A DNA stretch of 42,449 nt, from the NCBI GenBank assembly GCA_017617575.1, contig JAFZVY010000032.1, forward strand, positions 1 to 42,449. The letters are read 5' to 3'. Position numbers and translations under genes: made by a program. Positions 1 through 7,852 of this stretch are shown piece after piece (positions within the stretch are counted from its first letter, which is position 1; every line of letters begins with the position of its first letter). Origin of the DNA: Bacteroidaceae bacterium. Its GTDB lineage: Bacteria > Bacteroidota > Bacteroidia > Bacteroidales > Bacteroidaceae. A model generated the notes under the pieces. That model was given only the letters and a program-made list of their open reading frames with translations, was not told where the DNA came from and made no database searches.

Positions 1-75
1 ATCGACGGTGGTCTCATCGGTGGTGCTTCACTCAAGGCTGCTGATTTCAAGGGTATCATCGACGCTTGGAACTAA
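1..75 (+). CDS. tpiA: Triosephosphate isomerase, C-terminal end (partial)
   Basis: Only the last 24 codons are in the window. The translation contains IDGGLIGGASLKAADF followed by a short tail ending in DAWN and a TAA stop. The G-G-A-S-L-K stretch is the phosphate-binding loop near the C-terminus of triosephosphate isomerase, which interconverts dihydroxyacetone phosphate and glyceraldehyde 3-phosphate in glycolysis. The position of this motif about 15 residues before the stop fits the family. The start and catalytic residues lie outside the window. A hairpin terminator follows 14 bases after the stop. Confidence 0.9.
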   Translation: MDGGLIGGASLKAADFKGIIDAWN

Positions 76-88
76 TACACTACAATAC

Positions 89-125
89 GGGCAGGGGATG
101 GCAACATTCCCCAGCCCAATTTTTA
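89..125 (+). terminator. Intrinsic terminator after tpiA
   Basis: A G/C-rich stem pairs GGGC-A-GGGGA (89-98) with TCCCC-A-GCCC (108-117), and a T run follows at 121-124. It lies directly behind the tpiA stop and would separate tpiA from the SPOR gene. Confidence 0.7.
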
Positions 126-271
126 AGTTAAAGTTAAGAGTTAAGAGTTAAAAGTGGGGGATGACGAAACGACCGCTTCTGCTTAGCTTGGCGAAATACA
201 TGCTTCATGCTTGGCAAAGCTCACGCTTACGGATTGGTTGAACCTACTCTTTTAGCTTGGCAAAACTCACG
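126..271. repeat. Low-complexity GTTAAGAG/GTTAAAA tract and a 17-bp direct repeat
   Basis: Positions 126-155 are a degenerate run of GTTAAG units, a type that recurs at 20398-20430 and, inverted, at 42190-42225. Behind it the 17-mer at 209-225 recurs at 255-271 with one mismatch (core GCTTGGCAAA-CTCACG), and a weaker third copy starts at 185. These look like the degenerate intergenic repeats common in Bacteroidota spacers. No gene is seen here. An apparent reading-frame extension of the SPOR gene starting at 257 lies inside this repeat and is probably not translated. Confidence 0.5.
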
Positions 272-328
272 GTAACCTCCCACGTGGAGCTACCGACAAC
301 TTCAATCCATAAAACTACAATATACGAT

Positions 329-805
329 ATGCGTTTTCTCATAACACTCTCCTTATTCATCCTCAGCTCTTCATTCTCTATTCTCGGTGCACAATCATTC
401 ACTCAGAAGCTGACTTCCAAGACGAACGGCTCGGTAACGCTTCACCAAGACCAGAGACTGACCAACATCATTGATGGGGTTGCGACTACCCAGAGCAGCG
501 AGGACGAGCCTACAGCCGTCCAGACTGGCAAGAAGACAAAGGTCAAGGGTTGGAGAATCCAGATGTACAGTGGCGACAGCAGCGACAAGTCTCTTGCGGA
601 GGCTAAGAAGGCTGGCAATGCCGTCACTCGATTGTTCCCAGAACTTCAGTCCTACGTTGACTTTTACAACGTGTCACGCCGCTGCCGTGTGGGAGACTTC
701 CGCAGCAAGGAGAAGGCGGCTGAGTATCTCGAGAAGATTCGCGAGGCAGGCCTCGGCAAGGAGGCTATGATTGTCCGCTCCGAGATATTCATCTACGTGC
801 AGTAA
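329..805 (+). CDS. Exported SPOR-domain protein
   Basis: The predicted 158-residue protein starts at 329, where MRFLITLSLFILSSSFSILGA forms a clean signal peptide; an in-frame upstream ATG at 257 would bury it behind 24 residues encoded by repeat DNA. After a short linker rich in Thr/Gln, residues about 75-155 show a SPOR fold: WRIQMYSG opening strand, a helix with AEAKKAGNAV, then YNVSRRCRVGDFRSKEKAAEYLEKI and a final strand. SPOR domains bind septal peptidoglycan lacking stem peptides, so the protein is probably periplasmic and linked to cell division or envelope upkeep. It sits between tpiA and dnaG; in related genomes a SPOR gene is often next to tpiA. The precise role is not known. Confidence 0.75.
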   Translation: MRFLITLSLFILSSSFSILGAQSFTQKLTSKTNGSVTLHQDQRLTNIIDGVATTQSSEDEPTAVQTGKKTKVKGWRIQMYSGDSSDKSLAEAKKAGNAVTRLFPELQSYVDFYNVSRRCRVGDFRSKEKAAEYLEKIREAGLGKEAMIVRSEIFIYVQ

Positions 806-919
806 GGCACGCTGACGTTTAGGGTAGCACTGAGGCAAAGGGAATGTGGCGAAAGCCCGACCCGACCGAGCCTCGCTTCCCACCGATTCAGATACTATTA
901 AAACAAAACTCATAGAACC

Positions 920-3217
920 TTGATACCACAAGCCACCATTGAGCGTATCCTCGATGCTGCTAACATCGTGGATGTCGTTTCCGAGTACGTCACATTGCGC
1001 CGCGCTGGTGCCAACTATAAGGGGTTATGTCCGTTTCACGACGACAAGACCCCTTCGTTCTCCGTGTCCCCTTCTAGAGGAGTGTGCAAGTGCTTCTCGT
1101 GCGGCAAGGGCGGCAACGCGGTGCACTTCATCATGGAGCTTGAGCAGCTCACCTACTACGAGGCTCTGAAGTTCCTTGCCAAGAAGTACGGCATAGAGGT
1201 GGAGGAGAAGGAGATGACGGAGGAGCAGCGACAGTCCATCTCGGAGCGCGAGAGTCTCTTTGCGGTCAACGAGTGGGCTGCCGATTACTTCCACGACAAG
1301 CTCATCAACGACATCGACGGACGTACCATAGGCCTTGCCTATTTCCGCTCGCGAGGCTTCAGGGACGACATCATAGAGCGTTTCAAGCTGGGCTTCGCCG
1401 TCGATAAGTGGGACGACATAGCGCGTGAGGGCGTGAAGAAGGGATTCAAGGAGGACAACATCGTGAAGACGGGTCTCTGCTACCGCAAGGACGATGGCAA
1501 GCTGACCGACCGCTTCCGTGGGCGTGTCATGTTCCCTTGGTTCAACATAAGCGGCAAGGTGGTGGCGTTCGGCGGACGCGTGCTCGATGCACGTACCAAG
1601 GGCGTGTCGCAGAAGTACGTCAACTCGCCTGAGTCGAGCATCTACTCCAAGGGTCGTGAGCTTTACGGCCTCTATCAGGCCAAGAAGATGATTTCGAAGG
1701 AGGACTGCGTATATATGGTGGAGGGCTACACCGACGTCATCTCGATGCACCAGTGTGGCATCGAGAACGTGGTTGCCAATTCGGGCACGGCTCTCTCGCA
1801 CCAGCAGATAAGCCTCCTCCACCGATACACCAACAACATAACGCTCCTCTACGACGGCGACGCCGCGGGTATCCACGCGGCTCTCCGAGGAACGGACATG
1901 CTCCTCGCGGAGGGCATGAACGTCAAGATACTCCTGCTGCCCGACGGCGACGACCCTGACAGCTTCGCAAGGAAGCACAATGCCACGGAGTTCAAGGAGT
2001 ATGTGGAAAGAAACCAGACAGACTTCATCATATTCAAAGCGAACCTGCTCGCCGACGACGCTGGGCGCGACCCGCTCAAGCGCGCCAACCTCACGAAGGA
2101 CATCATCAAGAGCATATCGGTCATACCGGAAGAGATTTCCCGTTCGGTATATATCCATGAGTGTGCCGAGATGCTGGGCATCGACGAGGCCGTCCTGCTC
2201 CGTGAGACTCAGCGCGACCGCCTGAAGCACATCGAGGAGGTGCGCAAGGAGGCAGAACGCGAGATTGAGCGTGCCAAGTACCTTGCACAGAAGGAGGCGA
2301 CTGCCAAGGCTCAGGCCGAAGGTCAGACCCAGCCTGCCGAAGGTCAGCAGGGCACACCTGCCGCAACTGCCACTCCACAGGCTACGGCAACGACTGGCGC
2401 AACGACTACGGCTCCATCCGTGGCTCCTGCACCAGATGGCGACCCTCACGCACCGTCACCAGAAGAACTGGAGTACCTCGAGAGCCTGCATGCCGACACT
2501 CCCCCACCTTTCGGTGGCGAACCCGTGGCACCGACGTCCAGCGGCATAGCGGATGCGGTATATGACCTCCGCAGAACCACGGCGGAGGACAAGCATTTCT
2601 TCGGCCTCGAGCAGATGATTATGCGCCTCATCGTGCGCTATGGCGATAGGACAATTGACGGGGTCGATACCGACGGCAACCCTCTGAGCGTAACGCTCCA
2701 CGAGTTCGTGGCAAGCGAGCTGGCGATAGACAATCTGGCGTTCCGCACGCCTCTATATGCACGTATGCTACAGATGCTGGAGGAGCACGCAGGCGATGAA
2801 GGCATGACGCCTTCCAAGTTCTTCACGTGCAACCCCGACATCGAGGTGAGCCGCGAGGCTGCCGACCTCATGAGCGAACGCTACAAGCTCTTCGTCAAGA
2901 AGGAGCGCAAGCCCGAAGACGATGAAGCCGATGCCACCGACCTTGGCGGCTCCCCAGCCGACGAGGGCGAGAGCGAGCCAGACCTCGAGCAGCAGGCAGC
3001 CGACAAGGCACCCGACCAGGTGGTGCACCTCATGCTCGACTACAAGTATGCCGTGGTCAAGGCAGAGCTGAAGAAGGTGCGCGAGCAGCTGAAGGACAAG
3101 AGCCTGATGCAGGACATCGACCGCTGCATGGAGATAATGGAAAGGCACAAGGAACTTAACGAGACACAGCGACTCCTTGCCCAGAGGCTCGGAGACCGCG
3201 TGGTCAACAACGGATAA
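920..3217 (+). CDS. dnaG: DNA primase DnaG
   Basis: DnaG makes the RNA primers for chromosome replication. Residues 37-61 hold the CHC2-type zinc finger (C37-x2-H40 and C58-x2-C61). The catalytic core follows, and the Toprim domain has the metal ligands E268 in EGYTD and D312/D314 in DGDAAG, plus DGDDPD. Start: a TTG codon, chosen because an in-frame TAA lies seven codons upstream and the next in-frame ATG falls after the zinc finger. At 765 residues it is much longer than the roughly 580-660 usual for the family; the extra length is a Gln/Ala/Pro/Thr-rich linker (about 455-530) and an acidic linker (about 665-705) around the C-terminal helicase-binding region. The stop overlaps the recG start by one base (TAATG), so the two genes are probably translationally coupled. 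Confidence 0.95.
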   Translation: MIPQATIERILDAANIVDVVSEYVTLRRAGANYKGLCPFHDDKTPSFSVSPSRGVCKCFSCGKGGNAVHFIMELEQLTYYEALKFLAKKYGIEVEEKEMTEEQRQSISERESLFAVNEWAADYFHDKLINDIDGRTIGLAYFRSRGFRDDIIERFKLGFAVDKWDDIAREGVKKGFKEDNIVKTGLCYRKDDGKLTDRFRGRVMFPWFNISGKVVAFGGRVLDARTKGVSQKYVNSPESSIYSKGRELYGLYQAKKMISKEDCVYMVEGYTDVISMHQCGIENVVANSGTALSHQQISLLHRYTNNITLLYDGDAAGIHAALRGTDMLLAEGMNVKILLLPDGDDPDSFARKHNATEFKEYVERNQTDFIIFKANLLADDAGRDPLKRANLTKDIIKSISVIPEEISRSVYIHECAEMLGIDEAVLLRETQRDRLKHIEEVRKEAEREIERAKYLAQKEATAKAQAEGQTQPAEGQQGTPAATATPQATATTGATTTAPSVAPAPDGDPHAPSPEELEYLESLHADTPPPFGGEPVAPTSSGIADAVYDLRRTTAEDKHFFGLEQMIMRLIVRYGDRTIDGVDTDGNPLSVTLHEFVASELAIDNLAFRTPLYARMLQMLEEHAGDEGMTPSKFFTCNPDIEVSREAADLMSERYKLFVKKERKPEDDEADATDLGGSPADEGESEPDLEQQAADKAPDQVVHLMLDYKYAVVKAELKKVREQLKDKSLMQDIDRCMEIMERHKELNETQRLLAQRLGDRVVNNG

Positions 3218-5475
3218 TGACACCATCATTAGATCAGGACATCAAGTACCTGCAGGGAGTGGGACCTAACCGCGCCGCCCTGCTGGAGAAGGAGCTCGGC
3301 ATCAAGACGCTGGGCGACCTCCTCGTGTACTATCCCTTCAAATACATCGACAAAACACACATACACCGCATAGCCGAGATTGACGGCAACATGCCCTATG
3401 TCCAGCTCATCGGACAGGTACTGTCCACCGAGGAGATGGGCGAGGGACACAACCGCCGCATCGTCTCCCACTTCTCCGACGGCACGGGCGTGATTGACCT
3501 CGTGTGGTTCAAGGGACTCAAGTACGCAGCCAACTCCATCGTGGCACACAAGCCCATCATGGTCTTCGGCAAGCCGAGCCTCTTCAACGGCAGGTTCCAG
3601 ATAGCCCACCCCGAGATGGACGACGTACCTGAAGGACTCAGGAAGCAAGCCCGCACCACGGGCGACCTCTTCGAGGGAACGAAGCGGTCGTTGACCTATG
3701 ACGCGTCGGCAACATCCTTCGCGTTCAAGCCAGTATATAATACCACGGAAAAGATGAAGAAAGGCTATATGAACAGCAGTGCCGTGGCAAAGATTACCGC
3801 CAACCTGTTCAAGCAGCTCAGCACACCGTTTGCCGAGACCCTGCCAGCCTACATTACCGAACACTACAAGCTACTCTCCTACGACGAGGCGATACGCAAC
3901 ATCCACTATCCGCAGTCGCCCGACCTCCTGCGCCGTGCACAGGCACGCCTCAAGTTCGAGGAGCTGTTCTACATACAACTCAACATACTCCGCTACGTGA
4001 AAGACCGCCGACTCAAGTACAAGGGACTCGTCTTCGGAACCATAGGCGACACCTTCAACACCTTCTACCGCGACTACCTGCCCTTCCCCCTCACGGGAGC
4101 CCAGAAGCGCGTGATAAAGGAGGTCAGGGCTGACCTGAAGAGCGGACGACAGATGAACCGACTCCTGCAGGGCGACGTAGGAAGCGGCAAGACACTCGTA
4201 GCACTCATGTGCTCACTCATAGCACTCGACAACGGATGCCAGGCATGCATAATGGCACCGACGGAGATACTCGCCGAGCAGCACCTCGAGACACTGCGCA
4301 CGTTCCTACGCGACATGCCAGTGCACGTGGAACTCCTCACAGGCTCCGTCAAGGGCAAGAAACGGGAGACACTGCTCAGGCAACTCGCCGACGGCGACAT
4401 CGACATACTCGTAGGCACACACGCCGTCATCGAGGACAACGTGCGTTTCCATCGCCTCGGACTCGTGGTCATCGACGAGCAGCACCGCTTCGGAGTAGAG
4501 CAGAGAGCCAAGCTGTGGCAAAAGAATGACGTACCGCCCCACGTACTCGTGATGACCGCCACGCCTATACCGCGCACACTCGCCATGACACTCTATGGCG
4601 ACCTCGACGTAAGCATCATAGACGAGCTCCCACCAGGACGCAAGCCTATCAAGACCATACACAAGTTCGACGCACACCGCGAGCAGATATACTCCATGAT
4701 GCGCCACGAGCTATCCATAGGCCGACAGGTCTATATCGTCTATCCGCTCATACAGGACAAGGACCGCTACGCACCACCGGTCGAGGACGGCGACTACTCC
4801 TTTGAGAGCCGCGACGGTGCCAACGTACTCACGCCCAAGGCGCGCAAGAAACTCGAGAGTGCCGACATGAAGAACCTCGAGGACGGCTACGCCCAGATAT
4901 GCGCTGCCTTTCCTGAGTACCGTGTGAGCAAGGTACACGGCAAGATGAAGCCAGCCGAGAAGGATGCCGAGATGGAAGCCTTCGCCAGCGGAAGGACACA
5001 GATACTCGTAGCCACCACCGTCATCGAGGTGGGAGTCAACGTGCCAAACGCCTCCGTCATGATAATAGAGAACGCAGAGCGATTCGGACTAAGCCAGCTA
5101 CACCAGCTCCGCGGACGCGTAGGGCGAGGAGCCGATCAGTCATACTGCATCCTCGTGACCCGTTACGAGATATCGAACACCACACGCAAGCGCCTCCAGA
5201 TAATGGTCGATTCCACAGACGGCTTCGTCATTGCCGAGGAAGACCTCAAGCTCCGCGGTCCCGGTGACCTCGAAGGCACACAGCAGTCAGGCATGGCTTT
5301 CGACCTCAAGATAGCCAATCTTGCGCGCGACGGACAGATACTCACCTACGCCCGAACAGCTGCACAGGATGTCATCGACAACGACCCCGAGGAACGCAAC
5401 ACCCAGAACACCATTCTCTGGCGCCGTCTCGCCGAGATAAAAAAGGGAACCATCAACTGGGGAGCGATAAGCTAA
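3217..5475 (+). CDS. recG: ATP-dependent DNA helicase RecG
   Basis: RecG remodels stalled replication forks and branch-migrates Holliday junctions. The 752-residue protein has the N-terminal wedge/OB region (about 1-250) that grips branched DNA, then a superfamily 2 helicase core: Walker A GDVGSGKT at 319-326, DEQH Walker B box at 420-423, TATPIPRT motif III, and the HQLRGRVGRG motif VI in the second RecA-like domain. A Tyr/Asp-rich insert of about 50 residues (near 515-560) sits in the second helicase domain, and length is slightly above the usual 680-700. The ATG overlaps the dnaG stop. A strong terminator follows, ending the dnaG-recG unit. Confidence 0.95.
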   Translation: MTPSLDQDIKYLQGVGPNRAALLEKELGIKTLGDLLVYYPFKYIDKTHIHRIAEIDGNMPYVQLIGQVLSTEEMGEGHNRRIVSHFSDGTGVIDLVWFKGLKYAANSIVAHKPIMVFGKPSLFNGRFQIAHPEMDDVPEGLRKQARTTGDLFEGTKRSLTYDASATSFAFKPVYNTTEKMKKGYMNSSAVAKITANLFKQLSTPFAETLPAYITEHYKLLSYDEAIRNIHYPQSPDLLRRAQARLKFEELFYIQLNILRYVKDRRLKYKGLVFGTIGDTFNTFYRDYLPFPLTGAQKRVIKEVRADLKSGRQMNRLLQGDVGSGKTLVALMCSLIALDNGCQACIMAPTEILAEQHLETLRTFLRDMPVHVELLTGSVKGKKRETLLRQLADGDIDILVGTHAVIEDNVRFHRLGLVVIDEQHRFGVEQRAKLWQKNDVPPHVLVMTATPIPRTLAMTLYGDLDVSIIDELPPGRKPIKTIHKFDAHREQIYSMMRHELSIGRQVYIVYPLIQDKDRYAPPVEDGDYSFESRDGANVLTPKARKKLESADMKNLEDGYAQICAAFPEYRVSKVHGKMKPAEKDAEMEAFASGRTQILVATTVIEVGVNVPNASVMIIENAERFGLSQLHQLRGRVGRGADQSYCILVTRYEISNTTRKRLQIMVDSTDGFVIAEEDLKLRGPGDLEGTQQSGMAFDLKIANLARDGQILTYARTAAQDVIDNDPEERNTQNTILWRRLAEIKKGTINWGAIS

Positions 5476-5534
5476 AGCCCCCCACCCTCCCTAAATGGAA
5501 TGGGGCAAGGGAAAATCCAAGCTAAAAATGAAGT

Positions 5535-5584
5535 GAAGCGAACTCCAAAAGTTATTGTCTAACTTTTGGGGTTCGCTTCTTTTT
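5535..5584 (+). terminator. Terminator after recG
   Basis: A 20-bp stem (5535-5554 with 5560-5579, one mismatch, five-base loop) is followed by TTTTT. It lies between convergent recG and the leftward gene ending at 5653, so it may also limit read-through from the other strand. Confidence 0.85.
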
Positions 5585-5652
5585 GAGGGTACGACATCAT
5601 GTTATTAGTAATGATTATAGTTTCATTTTCCACACAAACACAAAGAGGAATG

Positions 5653-7785
5653 CTACTCTGTGGAGAGGCCTTGGAATGGTGCGGTGACAAGTCCTGCGTC
5701 ATTCCAGATATAGTTCTTGTGAAGGGTGATGAAGATGGTAATAGGCTTCTTCGATTCAAGTACGGAGCAACGGACGTATGGATGGAAAGCCGTCGGCTCT
5801 TCGGTGATGAACACGTTCCTTACCTCATCCACGAAGTTTGGCATGTGACGCTTACATGGACGAAGGACGTTGAAGTCGGTTATCTTCTTGTGAAGGCCTG
5901 TTACCATACGGTACTGACCGTCAATAATCCATACGATTGGACGTCCCTTGTATGTAGGGCCGTCAACAGCCACGGTGCGTGGGTCGTCGGATGACGTGCC
6001 GAAGAAGTTATAGTCAATATGCTTGTTGAATGCTGAGTCAGGGAGTATGTTTACAATCACGGGTGAAACGGCACCAATCATCTTACGAAGATTCTTGTTT
6101 TGCTGTCCAAGCCATCCGTAGAAGCTTTGAGAGATAAGTCCTTCTGCCACCCTCTGTTTTGTGAACTTATCGCAGTCATAAAGCACACCGTCCTTCCTAT
6201 CCACCTTAGGCGTGTACCATGTATTCTTGCCAAACAACCGAGGTTGAATCTCACAAGTACTTGCTATGGTTGCCTGTGGCGAAAAGTCCTCGTAAATCAA
6301 GACGTCATGGCGGGTCATATCGTCGCTATGATGTCCCATGAGCATCCACTCGCCATGGAGGTCAGGAAAGTAACTGCCGAAGTAGCCATGCTTGTCACAC
6401 ACTATCGTACTCTTGTATATCTTATCGCCCTGACTCAACGTGAGTGGGAATGTCCTTCCGTCAAGTTGCGCTTCTTCCTTCGTTGGGCGTAACGACTTTG
6501 GCAACACTTGACCAAACACCATGAGTGCCATCTCGGCTGGTTGTTGCAATGTGAGGCTTGGCTGCGAAGCCATGTAGTTCCATGGCGACACGTTGCAGCC
6601 ATCCACCATGAGTATGCAGTCAATCTCCTGCGGAGTAAGTTTCTTATAAGCACCACGTGGCACCATGTTCCTGCGTCTCAACTCTGAATTGAGCAACACC
6701 CATTGCTCTTCCTCGCTGTTTATTTCACCCACAAAGAAGCGTCGTCTTACCATCTGCACACCTTCACGGGAAAACACCACGAGTTCGTGGATGCCACGAC
6801 CAAGACATGACTTGTCGTACTGGTAATCCTTGACAATGGTGTCAACCACAAAGGAGTCACAACTGACGAGGTTGCCACGGTTAAGTATGATGGTACAAAA
6901 ACTCTTTCCAAGATTCTCACGAGAGAAGAACATCTTCGCAAGAACACGCTTCTTCGGTGTGGCGTCAACGATAGCAGAAACGCCCTTTGGCTTTACCATC
7001 GGAAACTCGAAGCCATGCTTTCCGCACTTACCCTTTGCCTTGACGCGCTTCTGACGTATTTGTGAAGCGTTAAAACTCAACACACCATTGCCATACTTGT
7101 CAAGCTTGCAAGTTGACTCCACTTCCTTAAAGGCATCTATGAGCTTGAACGAAGCATCGGCAGGTACACCTTCATCATTGACACAATGGATGGCAAGGCG
7201 TGAAGGATGAGACAAGACGAAAGAGCCACTTTCAATATAGAAGTAAGTATGGAAATCCTTCCTTTTCTTAGCTCTGTAAGCCGAATTGTCAAGATTGATG
7301 AATCCTGCACCCTTGTGCTTCTTCCGTTCCTTTCGACTTATCCAGTGGTCAGGGTAATACACAGGAACGACCTTGGTGAATATGTTTGCGTCAAGCCAAT
7401 TCGTCAGATATCTCGTGTAAGCCCTGAGGATATAGAATCCTGACTCATAAAGCGAATCGACAACCACGGCACCAGATGCACGTCCAAGGGAATCGAGTCG
7501 CAACTTGTGCGTAGCGACAATAACCTTTGAAGGACTTACAAGATCAACATACGCCACCCCACTCTTGTTCGTTGGACACAAGGAATCCAACCTCACTGCA
7601 TGAAGCGTGAAATGAATGGTGTCGCCAAGTGCGCAGCCATCAGGGCAATCCGTATCGAGAAACACTCGTTCCTGCGGTGAGTTCTTGCAAAACTCACGTA
7701 TGTTGTGTATGAAAGGTTCAAAACTCTGAGCCTCCCCCTGCAAACACAAGGTGAGGCAGAGAAGTATGCTTAACAATCGTTGCAT
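5653..7785 (-). CDS. Exported MG2-like surface protein, shorter paralogue
   Basis: Start 7785 gives MQRLLSILLCLTLCLQGEAQ, a signal peptide; an in-frame ATG at 7845 would add 20 residues ahead of it. The 710-residue protein resembles its upstream neighbour: an early F-L-D-T-D...GDTIHF strand pattern, then YESGFYILRAYTRYLTNW at about 105-125, matching YDTGFYEVRAYTRYMTNW next door. This is the macroglobulin-like MG2 domain typical of Bacteroidota exported proteins that often carry a plug-like domain near the C-terminus; here FVDEVRNVFITEEP is the matching stretch. It ends about 40 residues later and lacks the 'DYRRTVFWAPNVKTD..GKATVEFFNN' closing domain of the longer gene. Function unknown; probably outer-membrane or periplasmic. 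Likely co-transcribed, 67 bases behind the longer gene. Confidence 0.6.
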   Translation of the reverse strand: MQRLLSILLCLTLCLQGEAQSFEPFIHNIREFCKNSPQERVFLDTDCPDGCALGDTIHFTLHAVRLDSLCPTNKSGVAYVDLVSPSKVIVATHKLRLDSLGRASGAVVVDSLYESGFYILRAYTRYLTNWLDANIFTKVVPVYYPDHWISRKERKKHKGAGFINLDNSAYRAKKRKDFHTYFYIESGSFVLSHPSRLAIHCVNDEGVPADASFKLIDAFKEVESTCKLDKYGNGVLSFNASQIRQKRVKAKGKCGKHGFEFPMVKPKGVSAIVDATPKKRVLAKMFFSRENLGKSFCTIILNRGNLVSCDSFVVDTIVKDYQYDKSCLGRGIHELVVFSREGVQMVRRRFFVGEINSEEEQWVLLNSELRRRNMVPRGAYKKLTPQEIDCILMVDGCNVSPWNYMASQPSLTLQQPAEMALMVFGQVLPKSLRPTKEEAQLDGRTFPLTLSQGDKIYKSTIVCDKHGYFGSYFPDLHGEWMLMGHHSDDMTRHDVLIYEDFSPQATIASTCEIQPRLFGKNTWYTPKVDRKDGVLYDCDKFTKQRVAEGLISQSFYGWLGQQNKNLRKMIGAVSPVIVNILPDSAFNKHIDYNFFGTSSDDPRTVAVDGPTYKGRPIVWIIDGQYRMVTGLHKKITDFNVLRPCKRHMPNFVDEVRNVFITEEPTAFHPYVRCSVLESKKPITIFITLHKNYIWNDAGLVTAPFQGLSTE

Positions 7786-7852
7786 ATAACGATGATATTT
7801 ATATGATGGGAAAACAATCACACCGATTTGCTTTATCATCATCAACTAAGTT

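Noticed and set aside
1025-2449. 474-codon minus-strand open frame inside dnaG
   Set aside because: Pure antisense shadow of a well-supported dnaG gene; the translation is Leu/Val/Arg/His-rich, with no domain features.
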